Source: an uncultured bacterium
GTDB lineage: Bacteria; Pseudomonadota; Alphaproteobacteria; Sphingomonadales; Sphingomonadaceae
DNA length: 64,000 bases
Assembly: GCA_942636505.2 (NCBI GenBank)
Contig: CALOGB020000056.1
Location: 744,001-808,000, forward strand
Reading direction: 5' to 3'
Shown: positions 46,076 through 55,073 of the stretch, piece by piece
Layout of the letters: each line of letters opens with the position of its first letter
Numbering within the stretch: position 1 is the stretch's first letter
Notes under the pieces: generated by a model
Told to the model about the DNA's origin: nothing
The model's database searches: none
The model's input: the letters and a program-made list of their open reading frames with translations, nothing else
Translations under genes and position numbers: made by a program

Positions 46076-46918
46076 TCAAGCCAGCTGGCAGATATCCAGG
46101 ACGTTCATGTCTGTATAATCCTGGTTCTCACCCGCCATCGCCCAGATGAACGCATAAGCCTTGGTGCCCGAACCCATGTGGATCGACCAGGGCGGGCTGA
46201 TCACCGCTTCCTCGTTCGCCATCACGATGTGGCGCGTGGCCTCGCCTTCGCCCATGTAGTGGAACACGCGGTCCTTCTCGAGATCGTCGAGCTCGAAGTA
46301 GAAATAGATCTCGCTGCGACGCTCGTGGATGTGCGGTGGCATCGTGTTCCACACTGAACCCGGCTTCAACACCGTCAGGCCCATGACCAGCTGCGCGCTG
46401 TCGCAGATGCCCGGAATGACCATCTGGTAAATCGTCCGCTCGTTCGACTCCTCGAGCGAACCGCGCTCCAGCGTCGTCGCATCGCCGACCGAGATCACCC
46501 GCGTCGTGAACGCCTTGTGCGCGGGGCACGACGCCAGATAAAACCGTGCGCCGTCGCCGGAGAACTGCACGTCCTTGGCGCCCATCGTCACGTACAGGCA
46601 GTCCTTGTTGCCGAGCGTAAACGTCTCGCCGTCGACCGTGACGGTGCCCGTGACCTTGCCGACGTTGACGACCGCGAGTTCGCGACGCTCCAGGAACGGG
46701 TGCCCCGCCGCCGATGCCGGCTCGGCCTGGTCGGGCAGCTTGACGCTACCGCTCGCAACGGCAACGCCGCCGATCACGAAACGCTCGGCATGCGTGTAGT
46801 TGAGCACGCATTCACCGTCGCGGAACAGGTCCTGGATCAGATACCGGTCGCGCAGTTCGTCGTTGGAGACGCACTCCATCATGTCGGGGTGCGTGGCGTA
46901 GTAGGTGCGATCGTACAT
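46076..46918 (-). CDS. kduI: 5-dehydro-4-deoxy-D-glucuronate isomerase
   Basis: The 280-residue cupin isomerase has the diagnostic segments Y-L-I-Q-D-L-F, G-G-V-A-V, and the metal site [16 protein letters not shown] with the later W-S-I-H-M-G-S-G. It converts 4-deoxy-5-ketouronate from unsaturated uronates to 2,5-diketo-3-deoxygluconate, the step before KduD. It starts 11 bp after the uxaC stop. Its presence implies that a lyase elsewhere in the cell, or in this locus, releases unsaturated uronates. Confidence 0.96.
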   Translation of the reverse strand: MYDRTYYATHPDMMECVSNDELRDRYLIQDLFRDGECVLNYTHAERFVIGGVAVASGSVKLPDQAEPASAAGHPFLERRELAVVNVGKVTGTVTVDGETFTLGNKDCLYVTMGAKDVQFSGDGARFYLASCPAHKAFTTRVISVGDATTLERGSLEESNERTIYQMVIPGICDSAQLVMGLTVLKPGSVWNTMPPHIHERRSEIYFYFELDDLEKDRVFHYMGEGEATRHIVMANEEAVISPPWSIHMGSGTKAYAFIWAMAGENQDYTDMNVLDICQLA

Positions 46919-46929
46919 AAAGGCTCCAG

Positions 46930-47631
46930 TCAGGCCGCTTGCGCAGCGAAATGGGGTTCGTCGATACGGTAAGCGCGGCGGACGAGGCCGCTCGTGAGTT
47001 CCTGCGCGAGTTCGGCCGCTTCCCAGTCGGCAAGCCGGTGTTCCGCCACCAGTCGCGCCAGGAACCCGTTCCAGCCGGACTGGCGAATACGGCGATGCGC
47101 GGCGAGATCGTCGTGCGCGCCCTCCGTGGTCGCGAGGAACTCGATCCCGAACCGGTCGAACAATGCGCGCGGACGGAACGCGTCAGAGGCCAGCTTCTCG
47201 CCGATAAGATCGAAATACCGGTCCGCGGTCGATGCTTCGAGCGCCACGTCGATCCCGAACACGTCGGCGAACACATGATCGAGCCACAGCCGCGACGGCG
47301 TTCCCCGGAACAGCGTGTAATGCTCGGCGAACAGCTTCCACGCCGCCCGCGGATCGGTCGCGGGGGTGCCGTTCAGCCGCGGGATCGCCAGCGCATCGAG
47401 GTCGACGCCCTGACTGTAGAGCATCCGGTAGAGATAGTGATCGGGTGCGAGCAGCAGCGAAGTCGCGTCGGTCCAGTTGGCGTTGTCCGCGAACCAGGTC
47501 GGATCGGTATGCCCATGCGGGCTGACGATCGGCAACGCCGCCACCTCGGCGTACAGCGCCCGCGCAATCGAACGCGTCGCCGGTTCCGCCGGGAAAAGGC
47601 GGTCCGGATGCAGTTCCAGAGCTCTTGCCAT
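46930..47631 (-). pseudogene. uxaC: Uronate isomerase with large internal in-frame deletion
   Basis: The open frame encodes 233 residues, about half of normal UxaC (about 470). Residues 1-187 match the N-terminal half: L-E-L-H-P-D-R-L-F-P, the metal motif S-P-H-G-H and Y-R-M-L-Y-S-Q-G. From about 189 it jumps to what looks like the UxaC C-terminal end: [11 protein letters not shown], then G-L-V-R-R-A-Y. The missing middle, some 230 residues, holds much of the TIM barrel, so activity is unlikely. The reading frame stays open across the junction near 47066-47072. The start is the ATG at 47631; an operator-like site lies 43 bp upstream. Sequencing or assembly error is possible. Confidence 0.75.
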
Positions 47632-47673
47632 CGTCCATCCTCCTTGCCGCTTAACGCGATCCTCGGCCAGTTT

Positions 47674-47687
47674 GGTAACCGGTGTCA
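47674..47687 (-). promoter_or_regulatory. Putative LacI-family operator upstream of uxaC
   Basis: GGTAACCGGTGTCA on the plus strand, an exact 14-base match to the distal site of the TonB receptor gene. It lies in the 88-bp gap between the LacI gene stop and the uxaC start, and should control the uxaC-kduI-kduD-kdgK-esterase operon. Confidence 0.7.
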
Positions 47688-47719
47688 GAACTATGCGCAA
47701 CCGCCATTCTACTATCGTC

Positions 47720-48757
47720 TCAAGCCTCGACGTCAGCGGGTGGCGAAACTGATGCTCGCCGGATCAGCGTCGAGAGGAACAGCGATGGTTCCTCGACCAG
47801 ATCGCTGCCATCGTCGGTTCCGGCGATCAACTTCAGCGCAGCGGAGCGTGCCATCGACGCGATCGGCCACCGCACCGTCGTCAGCGGCGGCCAGACATGC
47901 GCGGCGATCGGCGTGTCGTCGAACCCGATGATCGACAGGTCGCGAGGGATATCGAGCCCGCGTTGCCGCGCCGCGTGGATGATCCCGGCCGCCATCTCGT
48001 CGTTGGACGAAAAGATCGCGGTGGGTCGCGGCATGACGTCGAGCAACCGCTCCGCCGCCACCAGTCCCGACTCGAACGTGTAATTACCGTCCGCGATCAT
48101 GCTGCGAGGCAAGGCGATCCCGGCCGCAGCCAGCGCGTCCTCGAACCCTAAGCGTCGCTCACGGGCCGACCGGAATCCGTGCGGCCCGGCGACGAGACCT
48201 ATTCGCCGATGCCCCTGCTCAATCAGATACTCGGTCGCTGTCCGCACCGCCTCACGGTCGTTCGATGCGACCATGTGGTCGGTATCGTCGATCACCGCAG
48301 AGCCCATGCGGACGTAACGACAGCCGATCGAGTCGCAGAGTTTCGCGACGGAATCATTCTCGCTGACCGGTGGCATCAACAGCACCCCGAACAGGCGCTG
48401 CCGTTCGAGAAAATGCCGCAGATCATCGAGCATCGTTGCCGACCCACGATCGAGCGGGCGGACGACCATCTCGAATTCGGTCCCGTGCAACGCCTCCAGC
48501 ATGCCCTGCTGCACGTTGAGCACGGTCTGCGCATTCGGGTTGTCGTGAACCAGGCCGATCAGGAAGTTCCGCCGCAGCGCTAGCGCCCGCGCCTGCGGAT
48601 TGGGAATATAACCGAGCTCGGTGATGACATCCTCGACCCGCTTGCGCGTATCGTCGTTGAGGAGCGGCGACCGGTTGATGACGCGGCTCACGGTTTTCTT
48701 GGACACGGCCGCGATCCGCGCCACGTCGTTGATCGTTGGCTGACCGGTTTTCTGCAT
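47720..48757 (-). CDS. LacI-family transcriptional regulator of the uronate locus
   Basis: The 345-residue regulator has an N-terminal LacI helix-turn-helix (T-I-N-D-V-A-R-I-A-A-V-S-K-K-T-V-S-R-V at about 8-26), the hinge N-P-Q-A-R-A-L-A and a periplasmic-binding-like effector domain (about 63-330) with D-D in S-N-D-E-M-A and G-F-D-D. It lies in the middle of the locus with operator-like sites on both sides. The likely inducer is a pathway intermediate such as KDG or a uronate, but I cannot tell which. It probably represses; its own promoter shares one site with the divergent operon. Confidence 0.93.
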   Translation of the reverse strand: MQKTGQPTINDVARIAAVSKKTVSRVINRSPLLNDDTRKRVEDVITELGYIPNPQARALALRRNFLIGLVHDNPNAQTVLNVQQGMLEALHGTEFEMVVRPLDRGSATMLDDLRHFLERQRLFGVLLMPPVSENDSVAKLCDSIGCRYVRMGSAVIDDTDHMVASNDREAVRTATEYLIEQGHRRIGLVAGPHGFRSARERRLGFEDALAAAGIALPRSMIADGNYTFESGLVAAERLLDVMPRPTAIFSSNDEMAAGIIHAARQRGLDIPRDLSIIGFDDTPIAAHVWPPLTTVRWPIASMARSAALKLIAGTDDGSDLVEEPSLFLSTLIRRASVSPPADVEA

Positions 48758-48848
48758 CGCGTGGGCATAGCTCGGTGATCGCGAGCCGACTAGTCACGCC
48801 ACTCATTGGACGTCGATGATGCAAGGACCCGCCAATGCGCTTGTCAAT

Positions 48849-48862
48849 GACACCGGTTTCCC
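48849..48862. promoter_or_regulatory. Putative LacI-family operator between lacI-type gene and plus-strand operon
   Basis: TGACACCGGTTTCC shares the first 12 bases with the other sites except one. It lies 50 bp before the start of the MhpD/FAH-type gene and 91 bp before the start of the divergent regulator gene, so one site could serve both promoters. Confidence 0.65.
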
Positions 48863-48912
48863 ATACGCTCCGAGAAACGCAGATCACTGCGAATACATAG
48901 GAGGGGTTCTTG

Positions 48913-49707
48913 GTGGTACAGCCGGACACGACCGAGAATATCAGCCGCATCGCCCGGACGTTCGTCGAGGCACGCCGCGTCGGGACCTCCCTTGCGGAAT
49001 TCCCGGGAAATGTTCCGACGACACTTGCCGAGGGGTATGCGGTACAGGACGAGGCGTTGCGCCTTGTCGAAGGTTTCATCGCCGGATGGAAAGTCGGCCG
49101 GATCAATCCGCCGCTCGACGGCGTCGACCGTCTGACCGGGCCGATCTTCGCGGACGAAGTCGCGTCGGCCGGGGCGGAACCGGTCGCGATGCCGGTGTTC
49201 GCCCAAGGTTTTGCTGCCGCCGAGGCTGAATTCCTCTTGCGGATCGGTACGACGCCCGATCCCGCCAAGCTACGCTATACGGTGGACGAGGCACGCGCGA
49301 TGATCGACGCGGTGCATGTCGGAATTGAGATTGCCAGTTCGCCCTTCCCGGGCATCAACGCACTTGGTCCGACTGTCACGGTGTCCGATTTCGGCAACAA
49401 TAATGGGCTAGTCGTGGGCGCGGATGCGGAAGGATGGCGCGAGGGTGACATCAATGACTGGCCCGTCGAACTGTGGATCAACGATGCCTTGATCGGGGCC
49501 GCTACGAGTGCAACGATGCTCGACGGCCCGTTCGGTGCGGTGCGCTATCTGCTCGAGCATATGGCCGCGCGCGGCATCGCATTGTCGCCGGGACAATGGG
49601 TTTCGACGGGCGCGGTCACCGGCGTCCATCCTGTCGCGATCGACGACCGTGTCGAGGCGCGTTTTGACGGACGGTTCGCCGTCCACTGCACCATCAAGGC
49701 CCGCTAG
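48913..49707 (+). CDS. MhpD/2-keto-4-pentenoate hydratase-like (FAH superfamily) protein
   Basis: The 264-residue protein has the shape of MhpD-type hydratases: W-K-V-G near residue 60, an E-A-E-F-L metal segment, H-V-G-I-E-I and S-D-F-G-N-N-N-G. The family hydrates or splits 2-keto acids, classically in aromatic catabolism. Here it opens an operon of sugar genes, so its substrate is more likely a keto-deoxy sugar acid; this is inference. The start is GTG at 48913 (AGGAGG eight bases upstream); the TTG one codon earlier is possible. An operator-like site lies 50 bp upstream. Confidence 0.85.
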   Translation: MVQPDTTENISRIARTFVEARRVGTSLAEFPGNVPTTLAEGYAVQDEALRLVEGFIAGWKVGRINPPLDGVDRLTGPIFADEVASAGAEPVAMPVFAQGFAAAEAEFLLRIGTTPDPAKLRYTVDEARAMIDAVHVGIEIASSPFPGINALGPTVTVSDFGNNNGLVVGADAEGWREGDINDWPVELWINDALIGAATSATMLDGPFGAVRYLLEHMAARGIALSPGQWVSTGAVTGVHPVAIDDRVEARFDGRFAVHCTIKAR

Positions 49708-49731
49708 AGGCTGTCTTTAGGAGAGAAGCCA

Positions 49732-51051
49732 ATGGCGAGCATGAACATGCCGGAGGTGGGCGCGCCCAACGCGAACGGCGCGATCGGTGGCGCAGGGATA
49801 GGCGGCAAGATCGGCCGCTATCGCTGGCTGATCTGCAGCCTGTTGTTCGCCGCGACCGCGATCAACTATGTCGACCGGCAGATGATCGGCGTGCTGAAAC
49901 CGACCATCTCCGCCGAGCTCGGCTGGAACGAGACGACCTATGCCGACGTCATCTTCTGGTTCCAGGCCGCCTATGCGATTGGGTATCTGAGCTTCGGCAG
50001 GATCGTCGACGTGCTCGGCGCGCGGATAGGCTATTCGGTCGCGTTCGTGATCTGGACGCTCGGGCATACGCTGTGCGGCTTCGCGGGCAACGCGTTCCAG
50101 TTCTCGGCGGCCCGCGTGGTGCTAGGCCTTGGCGAAGCGGGCAACTTCCCCGCGGGCATCAAGGCGGTCTCGGAGTGGTTCCCGGCCAAGGAGCGCGCGT
50201 TCGCGACTGGCGTGTTCAACGCCGGCGCGAACATCGGCGCCGTCATCACGCCGCTGATCGTGCCGATCATCACGATCGCGTTCGGCTGGCGGATGGCGTT
50301 CATCATCACCGGCGCGATCAGCCTGATCTGGCTCGTCGCGTGGATCGCCATCTATCGCCGTCCGCGCGAAGTGGTGAAGCTATCGCCTGCCGAGCTTGCG
50401 CATATCGAGAGCGATCCGGCGGACCCCGCCAAGAAGATCGGCTGGCTAAAGCTGCTCGGCTACCGCGAGACCTGGGCGTATGCACTGGGCAAGTTCCTGA
50501 TCGACCCGATCTGGTGGCTGTTCCTGTTCTGGACGCCCGATTTCCTCGCCAAGACCTATCATCTCGACCTCAAGAGCTTCGGCCCGCCGCTGGTCGCGAT
50601 CTACCTTCTCTCCGACGTCGGCAGCGTTGCGGGCGGCTGGTCGTCCTCGAAGCTGATGAAGCGCGGCCACTCGGCCAATTACGCACGGAAGATCACGATG
50701 CTGGCGTGCGCGTTCTTGGTTATGCCGATCTTCTTCGCGCAATATGTCGACAATCTATGGCTCGCGGTCGGCATCGTCGGGCTGGCGACGGCGGCGCACC
50801 AGGCGTTCTCGGCGAACCTCTACACGATCCCATCGGACATGTTCCCGCGCGGCGCGGTCGGGTCGGTGGTCGGGATCGGCGGCACGGTCGGCGCGATCGG
50901 AGGCATGATGATGGCCAAGTTCACCGGCTATGTTCTGCAGACTACCGGGAGCTACACGTTGATCTTCGCGGTCGCCGGCAGCACGTATCTGATTGCGATC
51001 ACTGTCGTGCATCTGCTGTCGCCGCGCTTGGCGAGAGTGGACGCGGGCTAG
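49732..51051 (+). CDS. exuT: MFS hexuronate transporter, ExuT-like
   Basis: The 439-residue protein has about 12 membrane segments and belongs to the anion:cation symporter branch of the MFS. Markers are N-Y-V-D-R-Q in helix 1, G-L-G-E-A-G-N-F-P-A-G-I-K in helix 4 and E-W-F-P-x-x-E-R. E. coli ExuT carries glucuronate and galacturonate, and the surrounding uronate genes fit that. It lies 24 bp after the previous gene in the plus-strand operon. Confidence 0.9.
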   Translation: MASMNMPEVGAPNANGAIGGAGIGGKIGRYRWLICSLLFAATAINYVDRQMIGVLKPTISAELGWNETTYADVIFWFQAAYAIGYLSFGRIVDVLGARIGYSVAFVIWTLGHTLCGFAGNAFQFSAARVVLGLGEAGNFPAGIKAVSEWFPAKERAFATGVFNAGANIGAVITPLIVPIITIAFGWRMAFIITGAISLIWLVAWIAIYRRPREVVKLSPAELAHIESDPADPAKKIGWLKLLGYRETWAYALGKFLIDPIWWLFLFWTPDFLAKTYHLDLKSFGPPLVAIYLLSDVGSVAGGWSSSKLMKRGHSANYARKITMLACAFLVMPIFFAQYVDNLWLAVGIVGLATAAHQAFSANLYTIPSDMFPRGAVGSVVGIGGTVGAIGGMMMAKFTGYVLQTTGSYTLIFAVAGSTYLIAITVVHLLSPRLARVDAG

Positions 51052-51063
51052 GTCTGTCCCTCC

Positions 51064-51120
51064 TTGTTCTCCCGCGAAGGCGGGAGTCCAGCCTGGACTC
51101 CCGCCTTCGCGGGAGAACAA
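51064..51120. repeat. Perfect 28-bp inverted repeat (57-bp palindrome)
   Basis: Arms 51064-51091 and 51093-51120 are exact complements with a single central base. The core TCCCGCGAAGGCGGGA is itself palindromic. It lies between the MFS gene and the 1265-aa gene, within an apparent operon. It could attenuate transcription or be a mobile REP-like element. Confidence 0.85.
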
Positions 51121-51181
51121 GCTTTTGACGACGAACATTTGGCTAAATCGCTCAATGCCGATTGGCCCCAGGGAGAGAGCA

Positions 51182-54100
51182 GTGAAGCGTTTCACCACGG
51201 CGTCCGTCCTAGCATTAGCCGTTGCGAGCATCGCTCCGGCACAAGCACAGGACGCCACCGGCCTCCTCTTCCGCGCCTCCGCCGACAAGAGCCTCACCGC
51301 CGACTACGCCACCGGCGACCCCGTTCCGAACTTCCGCAGCGGCGTCGACATCACCCCGGACGGCGCAATCGGCGGCGCCGCACGCTGGGCGGACGACGGC
51401 TATGTCGCATGGAAAGCCCCCGGCAACATCCGCGCGGACCGCGGCACGCTCGCCTTCTTCTGGCGCGCCCGCACACCCCTCGGCGAAGCACCCTTCGTGA
51501 TCTTCCGCACTGGGTTCGCGGATCATTCGAGCTGGGACATGGCGTTCCTCCGGATCGACTGGAACGGCCACGGCTTCGACGCCTTCGTCACCGACGCGAA
51601 CCTCTCGCGCATCCGCGTCTCCTGGACGATCCCCCAAGCTCCCACCGCGAACGCCTGGTCGCACATCGCCTTCGTCTGGGACGAGACCGTCGGCGTGCAA
51701 CTCTACGTCGACGGCAAGCTGGTCGCGCGCAAAGACCAGAAGGCCGACCTCGAAAGCGGCCTCGACCAGTTCGGCCTGGCCGGCCGCGTCATGTCCCCGC
51801 ACCAGGTCCAGAGCCGCTACAATTTCATGCGCGGCTCCGACCTCGACGAGATCCGCGTCTACGACCGCATCCTCCCCGCCACCGACGTCGCAGCACTCGC
51901 CGACAAGCGCGAACCTTCCCCCGCGCCCACATCCGACCCCACAGCAAAGCGCACCGCCTGGCTCCACCGCTACGGCTGGGACAAGACCGCCCCACCCGTG
52001 CTCGACACCCCCGTCACCCGCGTGCGGAAAGTCGAGTTCGCCGACGCGAAGGACCTCAAGGAATGGATGTGGAAAGGCGTCGACGGCATCGCCGAGACGA
52101 CCTGGCCTGGCGTCTACAACCGCTCCCGCCTGCCCGGCCGCGACGACTATTTCGAGCTGCCCGACTGGAACACCTATGTCGAAGGCGGCAAGCACTACGA
52201 CCTGACCATCCCGCCGAACGAACGCGTCAACCGCGTCGAAATCCGCGGCGCGGCATACGGCCGCCTCGACTGGAGCGACGGAACCAAGCCCGTCCAAATC
52301 GCCACCCGCACCCAAGGCACAGTCCGCAGCGTAAACCAGTTCGCCCCCCGCACCGGCGGCACATTGAGCTTCACCAACACGATGCAGGAGCAACCGATCC
52401 AGGAACTCTGGGCCTACGACATCGGCGCGGGCGCAGAACCCGCCGGCAGCTTCAAGCTCTCCTACACCGTAGACGCAACCGCCTCCCCCAACCTCGCAGC
52501 CCTCGCCCCCCTCAACGCCTACATCGCCGGCCGCTTCGCCCCGGACGAGCGCAGCACCGTCGTCGCCATGCCCTCCGCCGGCCTCAAAGCCGCGGTCGGC
52601 GCAGGCACCGGTGGCGCGTCCGGCGCGCCCGTCCGCCGCGCGAATGCCGCGCCGATCGTCCACATCCTCATTCCGGCGAGCTTCGGCGACGCGCTCCCCG
52701 ACCGGCCGCTCGCCCGCGCGTTCGATTACGGCTGGCAGAACCTCAACGATGGCCTCGATGGCATCGCGATCAACATCCCCGCGCTGAAAGCCAAGCCCAA
52801 CTCCGCCGGCCTGATCGCGCTCAACGTTCGCGTGAAGGACCCGATCTGGCCCGGCCGCGACATGATCGACCTCTCCGTCTCGGTCCGGCCGAACGAAGCG
52901 CGCACGCTATGGCTGGACCTGCGCGACCGCATCCTGCCCAACGACAGCCTATACCTGACGATCGCCAGCGCAGCACCGGACTTCGACGCCACCGCGCTCA
53001 ACGGCACCAAGATCCGCCTCGTCTTCAAACCTCGTGCGGAAAGCCTGCTCGAACACATCGCCGACCGCATGGTGCAGGTGAAGGACAATTGGGGCTTCCT
53101 CGTCGAGGAACACACCGCCTCGAAGCGCGCCGGCCTCTACCAGCGCCTGTTCGCCGACATTTCCGACCTGCTCCGCGTCGACCCCGACAACTCGCGCGCC
53201 CGCGCCTATTGGGCCGACATCAACTATCGCCCTGAGAACCTGCCAGCCTTCGTCCAGCCCGTCGCCCCCGCAGGCGTACCTTTATGGGCCTTCCGCCAAC
53301 TCGAGGACCTGAAGCGCGTTTGCCAGTTCGTCACGTGGTGGATCGACGAGCGGCAAGTCCCCTACGGCGATTTCGGCGGCGGCATCTCCGACGACACCGA
53401 CCTGACGCAGCAATGGCCTGGCCTCGCGCTGATGGGTGTCGAGCCCGACAAGATCAACGCCTCGCTCCGCGCGCTGTCGGATGCGGTCTACAAGAACGGC
53501 ATGATCGTGAACGGCCTCGGCTATATCACCGCCGACGAACTCCACGCGTACGAGGAGGGTCTGAACAGCAACGCCGAACGCCTCTACCTCAACTGGGGCG
53601 AACCCAAGGCGGTCGAGCGGCTGATGGACAACACGCGCGCCCTGCAGACCGTGATCCTGAAGAACCCGGCCGGCCACATGCACTTCGCCAGCAACTGGTA
53701 TGGCGGGCGAAAGATGTACCGCGAAGGCGCGTGGGAATGGCAAAAACCCTATGCCTTCACCGTCATGCACGGCCCGATGCTGGTCGGCCTCTACAACGCC
53801 AACCCGCTCGCGCGCGGGCTCGTCACCGGCGTGATCGACGGCTGGATGGCGCACGGCAAGCAGGCCCCCGACGGCAGCTGGAGCTATCCCAACGAGATCA
53901 ACTGGCGCACCGATGCCGAGCGCGTCGGCGACGGCGGCGGCATCACCACCTCGCTACAGGCGACCTGGGCGGCATGGCGCTACACCGGCGACGCGAAATA
54001 CCTGCGCCCGATCGAAGCCCGCCTCGCCAAGGCCGGCCCCGGCGCGCTGGCCGAGTTCAACGAGAACGCCTTCGACGCACTCCCCGGCGGTGCTGCGGCA

Positions 54101-54979
54101 CGCGCCAAACTGGCGGAGAGCAAGTCCGAGGACCCGTTCGCCCGCTACACCGCCTGGACCGCGACCGGCGACACCGTGCCGTTGGAAGCGCTCCACGCCG
54201 ATGCGATCGCCGACAAGTCGCAGCACATGGACATGTACACCGAAGGCCATTGGTGGAGCGACCGCGTCGACCAGCCGAGCGAGATCCTGCAACGCGAACG
54301 CCTTGGCGGCATCGCACTCCGCCGCAACCAGAGCTGGCCCGGCAACACCGTAAGCTGGCGCTTCGCGGAGCCGGGCGCGGCCGAATGCGTCGCGATCCTG
54401 CTGCCCGACGCGACGCCGACCAGGTTCCGGGTGATCGCGTACAATACTACCGATCACGCCCAGCGCGCGACGATGTCGACCTGGACCGTCACTGCAGGCC
54501 GCTGGTCGATGCAGGCGTCAAGCAGCACCGACGGCGGCAAGACCCTCGCACCGATCGGAGCTGCGCAGACCATGACACTCGAACGCAGCGCTAGCACCGA
54601 GGTCACGTTCGCACCCGGCACGACAGTGTTCGACTTCGCGTTGATCGAAGCCGGCGCACCGGTCGACGAGCGCGCCGATCTCGGCATCGGCACGGACGAC
54701 GTGGCCGTGAAGGGTCGGAGCGTAACGGTCACCGTCCACAGCCTCGGCGCGAAGGACGCGAAAGGCGGCCGTGCGGAACTGGTCGACGCGACGGGGAAGA
54801 TCGTCGCCACTGCGAGCATCCCCCCGCTACCCGCCCCGCTCGATCTTCGGTCGAAGACCGCAATCGTGAAGCTGGCCATCCCCGCTCGCATCGACCCGGC
54901 AACGCTGACCGTCCACGTCGCGCTTACCGGAGACGAGCCCGAGATCACTCGAGGCAACAACCGCGTCCCGCTCCGATGA
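51182..54979 (+). CDS. Secreted LamG plus alpha-toroid-like multidomain protein, possible polysaccharide-degrading enzyme
   Basis: The 1265-residue protein has a signal peptide (M-K-R-F-T-T... A-Q-A-Q, about 23 residues) and an N-terminal LamG/jelly-roll region (about 42-237, with W-S-H-I-A-F-V-W-D and D-E-I-R-V-Y-D-R). A middle part of unclear fold follows, then a helical region (about 620-1000) with D730-F-G-G-G-I-S-D-D-T-D740 and E1021-G-H-W-W-S-D-R that looks like an (alpha/alpha) toroid seen in polysaccharide lyases and six-hairpin glycosidases. The last 100 or so residues resemble a CARDB/Ig-like domain. I do not recognise the family. Context (kdu genes, GH43, receptor) suggests action on a uronate-containing polymer. 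The GTG start is set by the signal peptide and GGGAG about eight bases upstream. Confidence 0.8.
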   Translation: MKRFTTASVLALAVASIAPAQAQDATGLLFRASADKSLTADYATGDPVPNFRSGVDITPDGAIGGAARWADDGYVAWKAPGNIRADRGTLAFFWRARTPLGEAPFVIFRTGFADHSSWDMAFLRIDWNGHGFDAFVTDANLSRIRVSWTIPQAPTANAWSHIAFVWDETVGVQLYVDGKLVARKDQKADLESGLDQFGLAGRVMSPHQVQSRYNFMRGSDLDEIRVYDRILPATDVAALADKREPSPAPTSDPTAKRTAWLHRYGWDKTAPPVLDTPVTRVRKVEFADAKDLKEWMWKGVDGIAETTWPGVYNRSRLPGRDDYFELPDWNTYVEGGKHYDLTIPPNERVNRVEIRGAAYGRLDWSDGTKPVQIATRTQGTVRSVNQFAPRTGGTLSFTNTMQEQPIQELWAYDIGAGAEPAGSFKLSYTVDATASPNLAALAPLNAYIAGRFAPDERSTVVAMPSAGLKAAVGAGTGGASGAPVRRANAAPIVHILIPASFGDALPDRPLARAFDYGWQNLNDGLDGIAINIPALKAKPNSAGLIALNVRVKDPIWPGRDMIDLSVSVRPNEARTLWLDLRDRILPNDSLYLTIASAAPDFDATALNGTKIRLVFKPRAESLLEHIADRMVQVKDNWGFLVEEHTASKRAGLYQRLFADISDLLRVDPDNSRARAYWADINYRPENLPAFVQPVAPAGVPLWAFRQLEDLKRVCQFVTWWIDERQVPYGDFGGGISDDTDLTQQWPGLALMGVEPDKINASLRALSDAVYKNGMIVNGLGYITADELHAYEEGLNSNAERLYLNWGEPKAVERLMDNTRALQTVILKNPAGHMHFASNWYGGRKMYREGAWEWQKPYAFTVMHGPMLVGLYNANPLARGLVTGVIDGWMAHGKQAPDGSWSYPNEINWRTDAERVGDGGGITTSLQATWAAWRYTGDAKYLRPIEARLAKAGPGALAEFNENAFDALPGGAAARAKLAESKSEDPFARYTAWTATGDTVPLEALHADAIADKSQHMDMYTEGHWWSDRVDQPSEILQRERLGGIALRRNQSWPGNTVSWRFAEPGAAECVAILLPDATPTRFRVIAYNTTDHAQRATMSTWTVTAGRWSMQASSSTDGGKTLAPIGAAQTMTLERSASTEVTFAPGTTVFDFALIEAGAPVDERADLGIGTDDVAVKGRSVTVTVHSLGAKDAKGGRAELVDATGKIVATASIPPLPAPLDLRSKTAIVKLAIPARIDPATLTVHVALTGDEPEITRGNNRVPLR

Positions 54980-55001
54980 TGAACCCGCGCACTCCAGTAA
55001 T

Positions 55002-55052
55002 TGAGCGAAGTCGAAGCACCTTTTCTTCGGGCACACCCTTCGACTTCGCTCA
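55002..55052. repeat. 15-bp perfect inverted repeat
   Basis: Arms 55002-55016 and 55038-55052 (core TGAGCGAAGTCGAAG) are perfect complements around a 21-base centre. This sequence family is another common bacterial intergenic palindrome. It lies between the 1265-aa gene and the DUF885 gene. Confidence 0.75.
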
Positions 55053-55073
55053 GGGCGAACGGAGGTATGAGGA

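Noticed and set aside
51064..53235. 723-codon Arg/Pro-rich frame on the plus strand
   Set aside because: It is an out-of-frame shadow of the 1265-aa gene and starts inside a palindrome.
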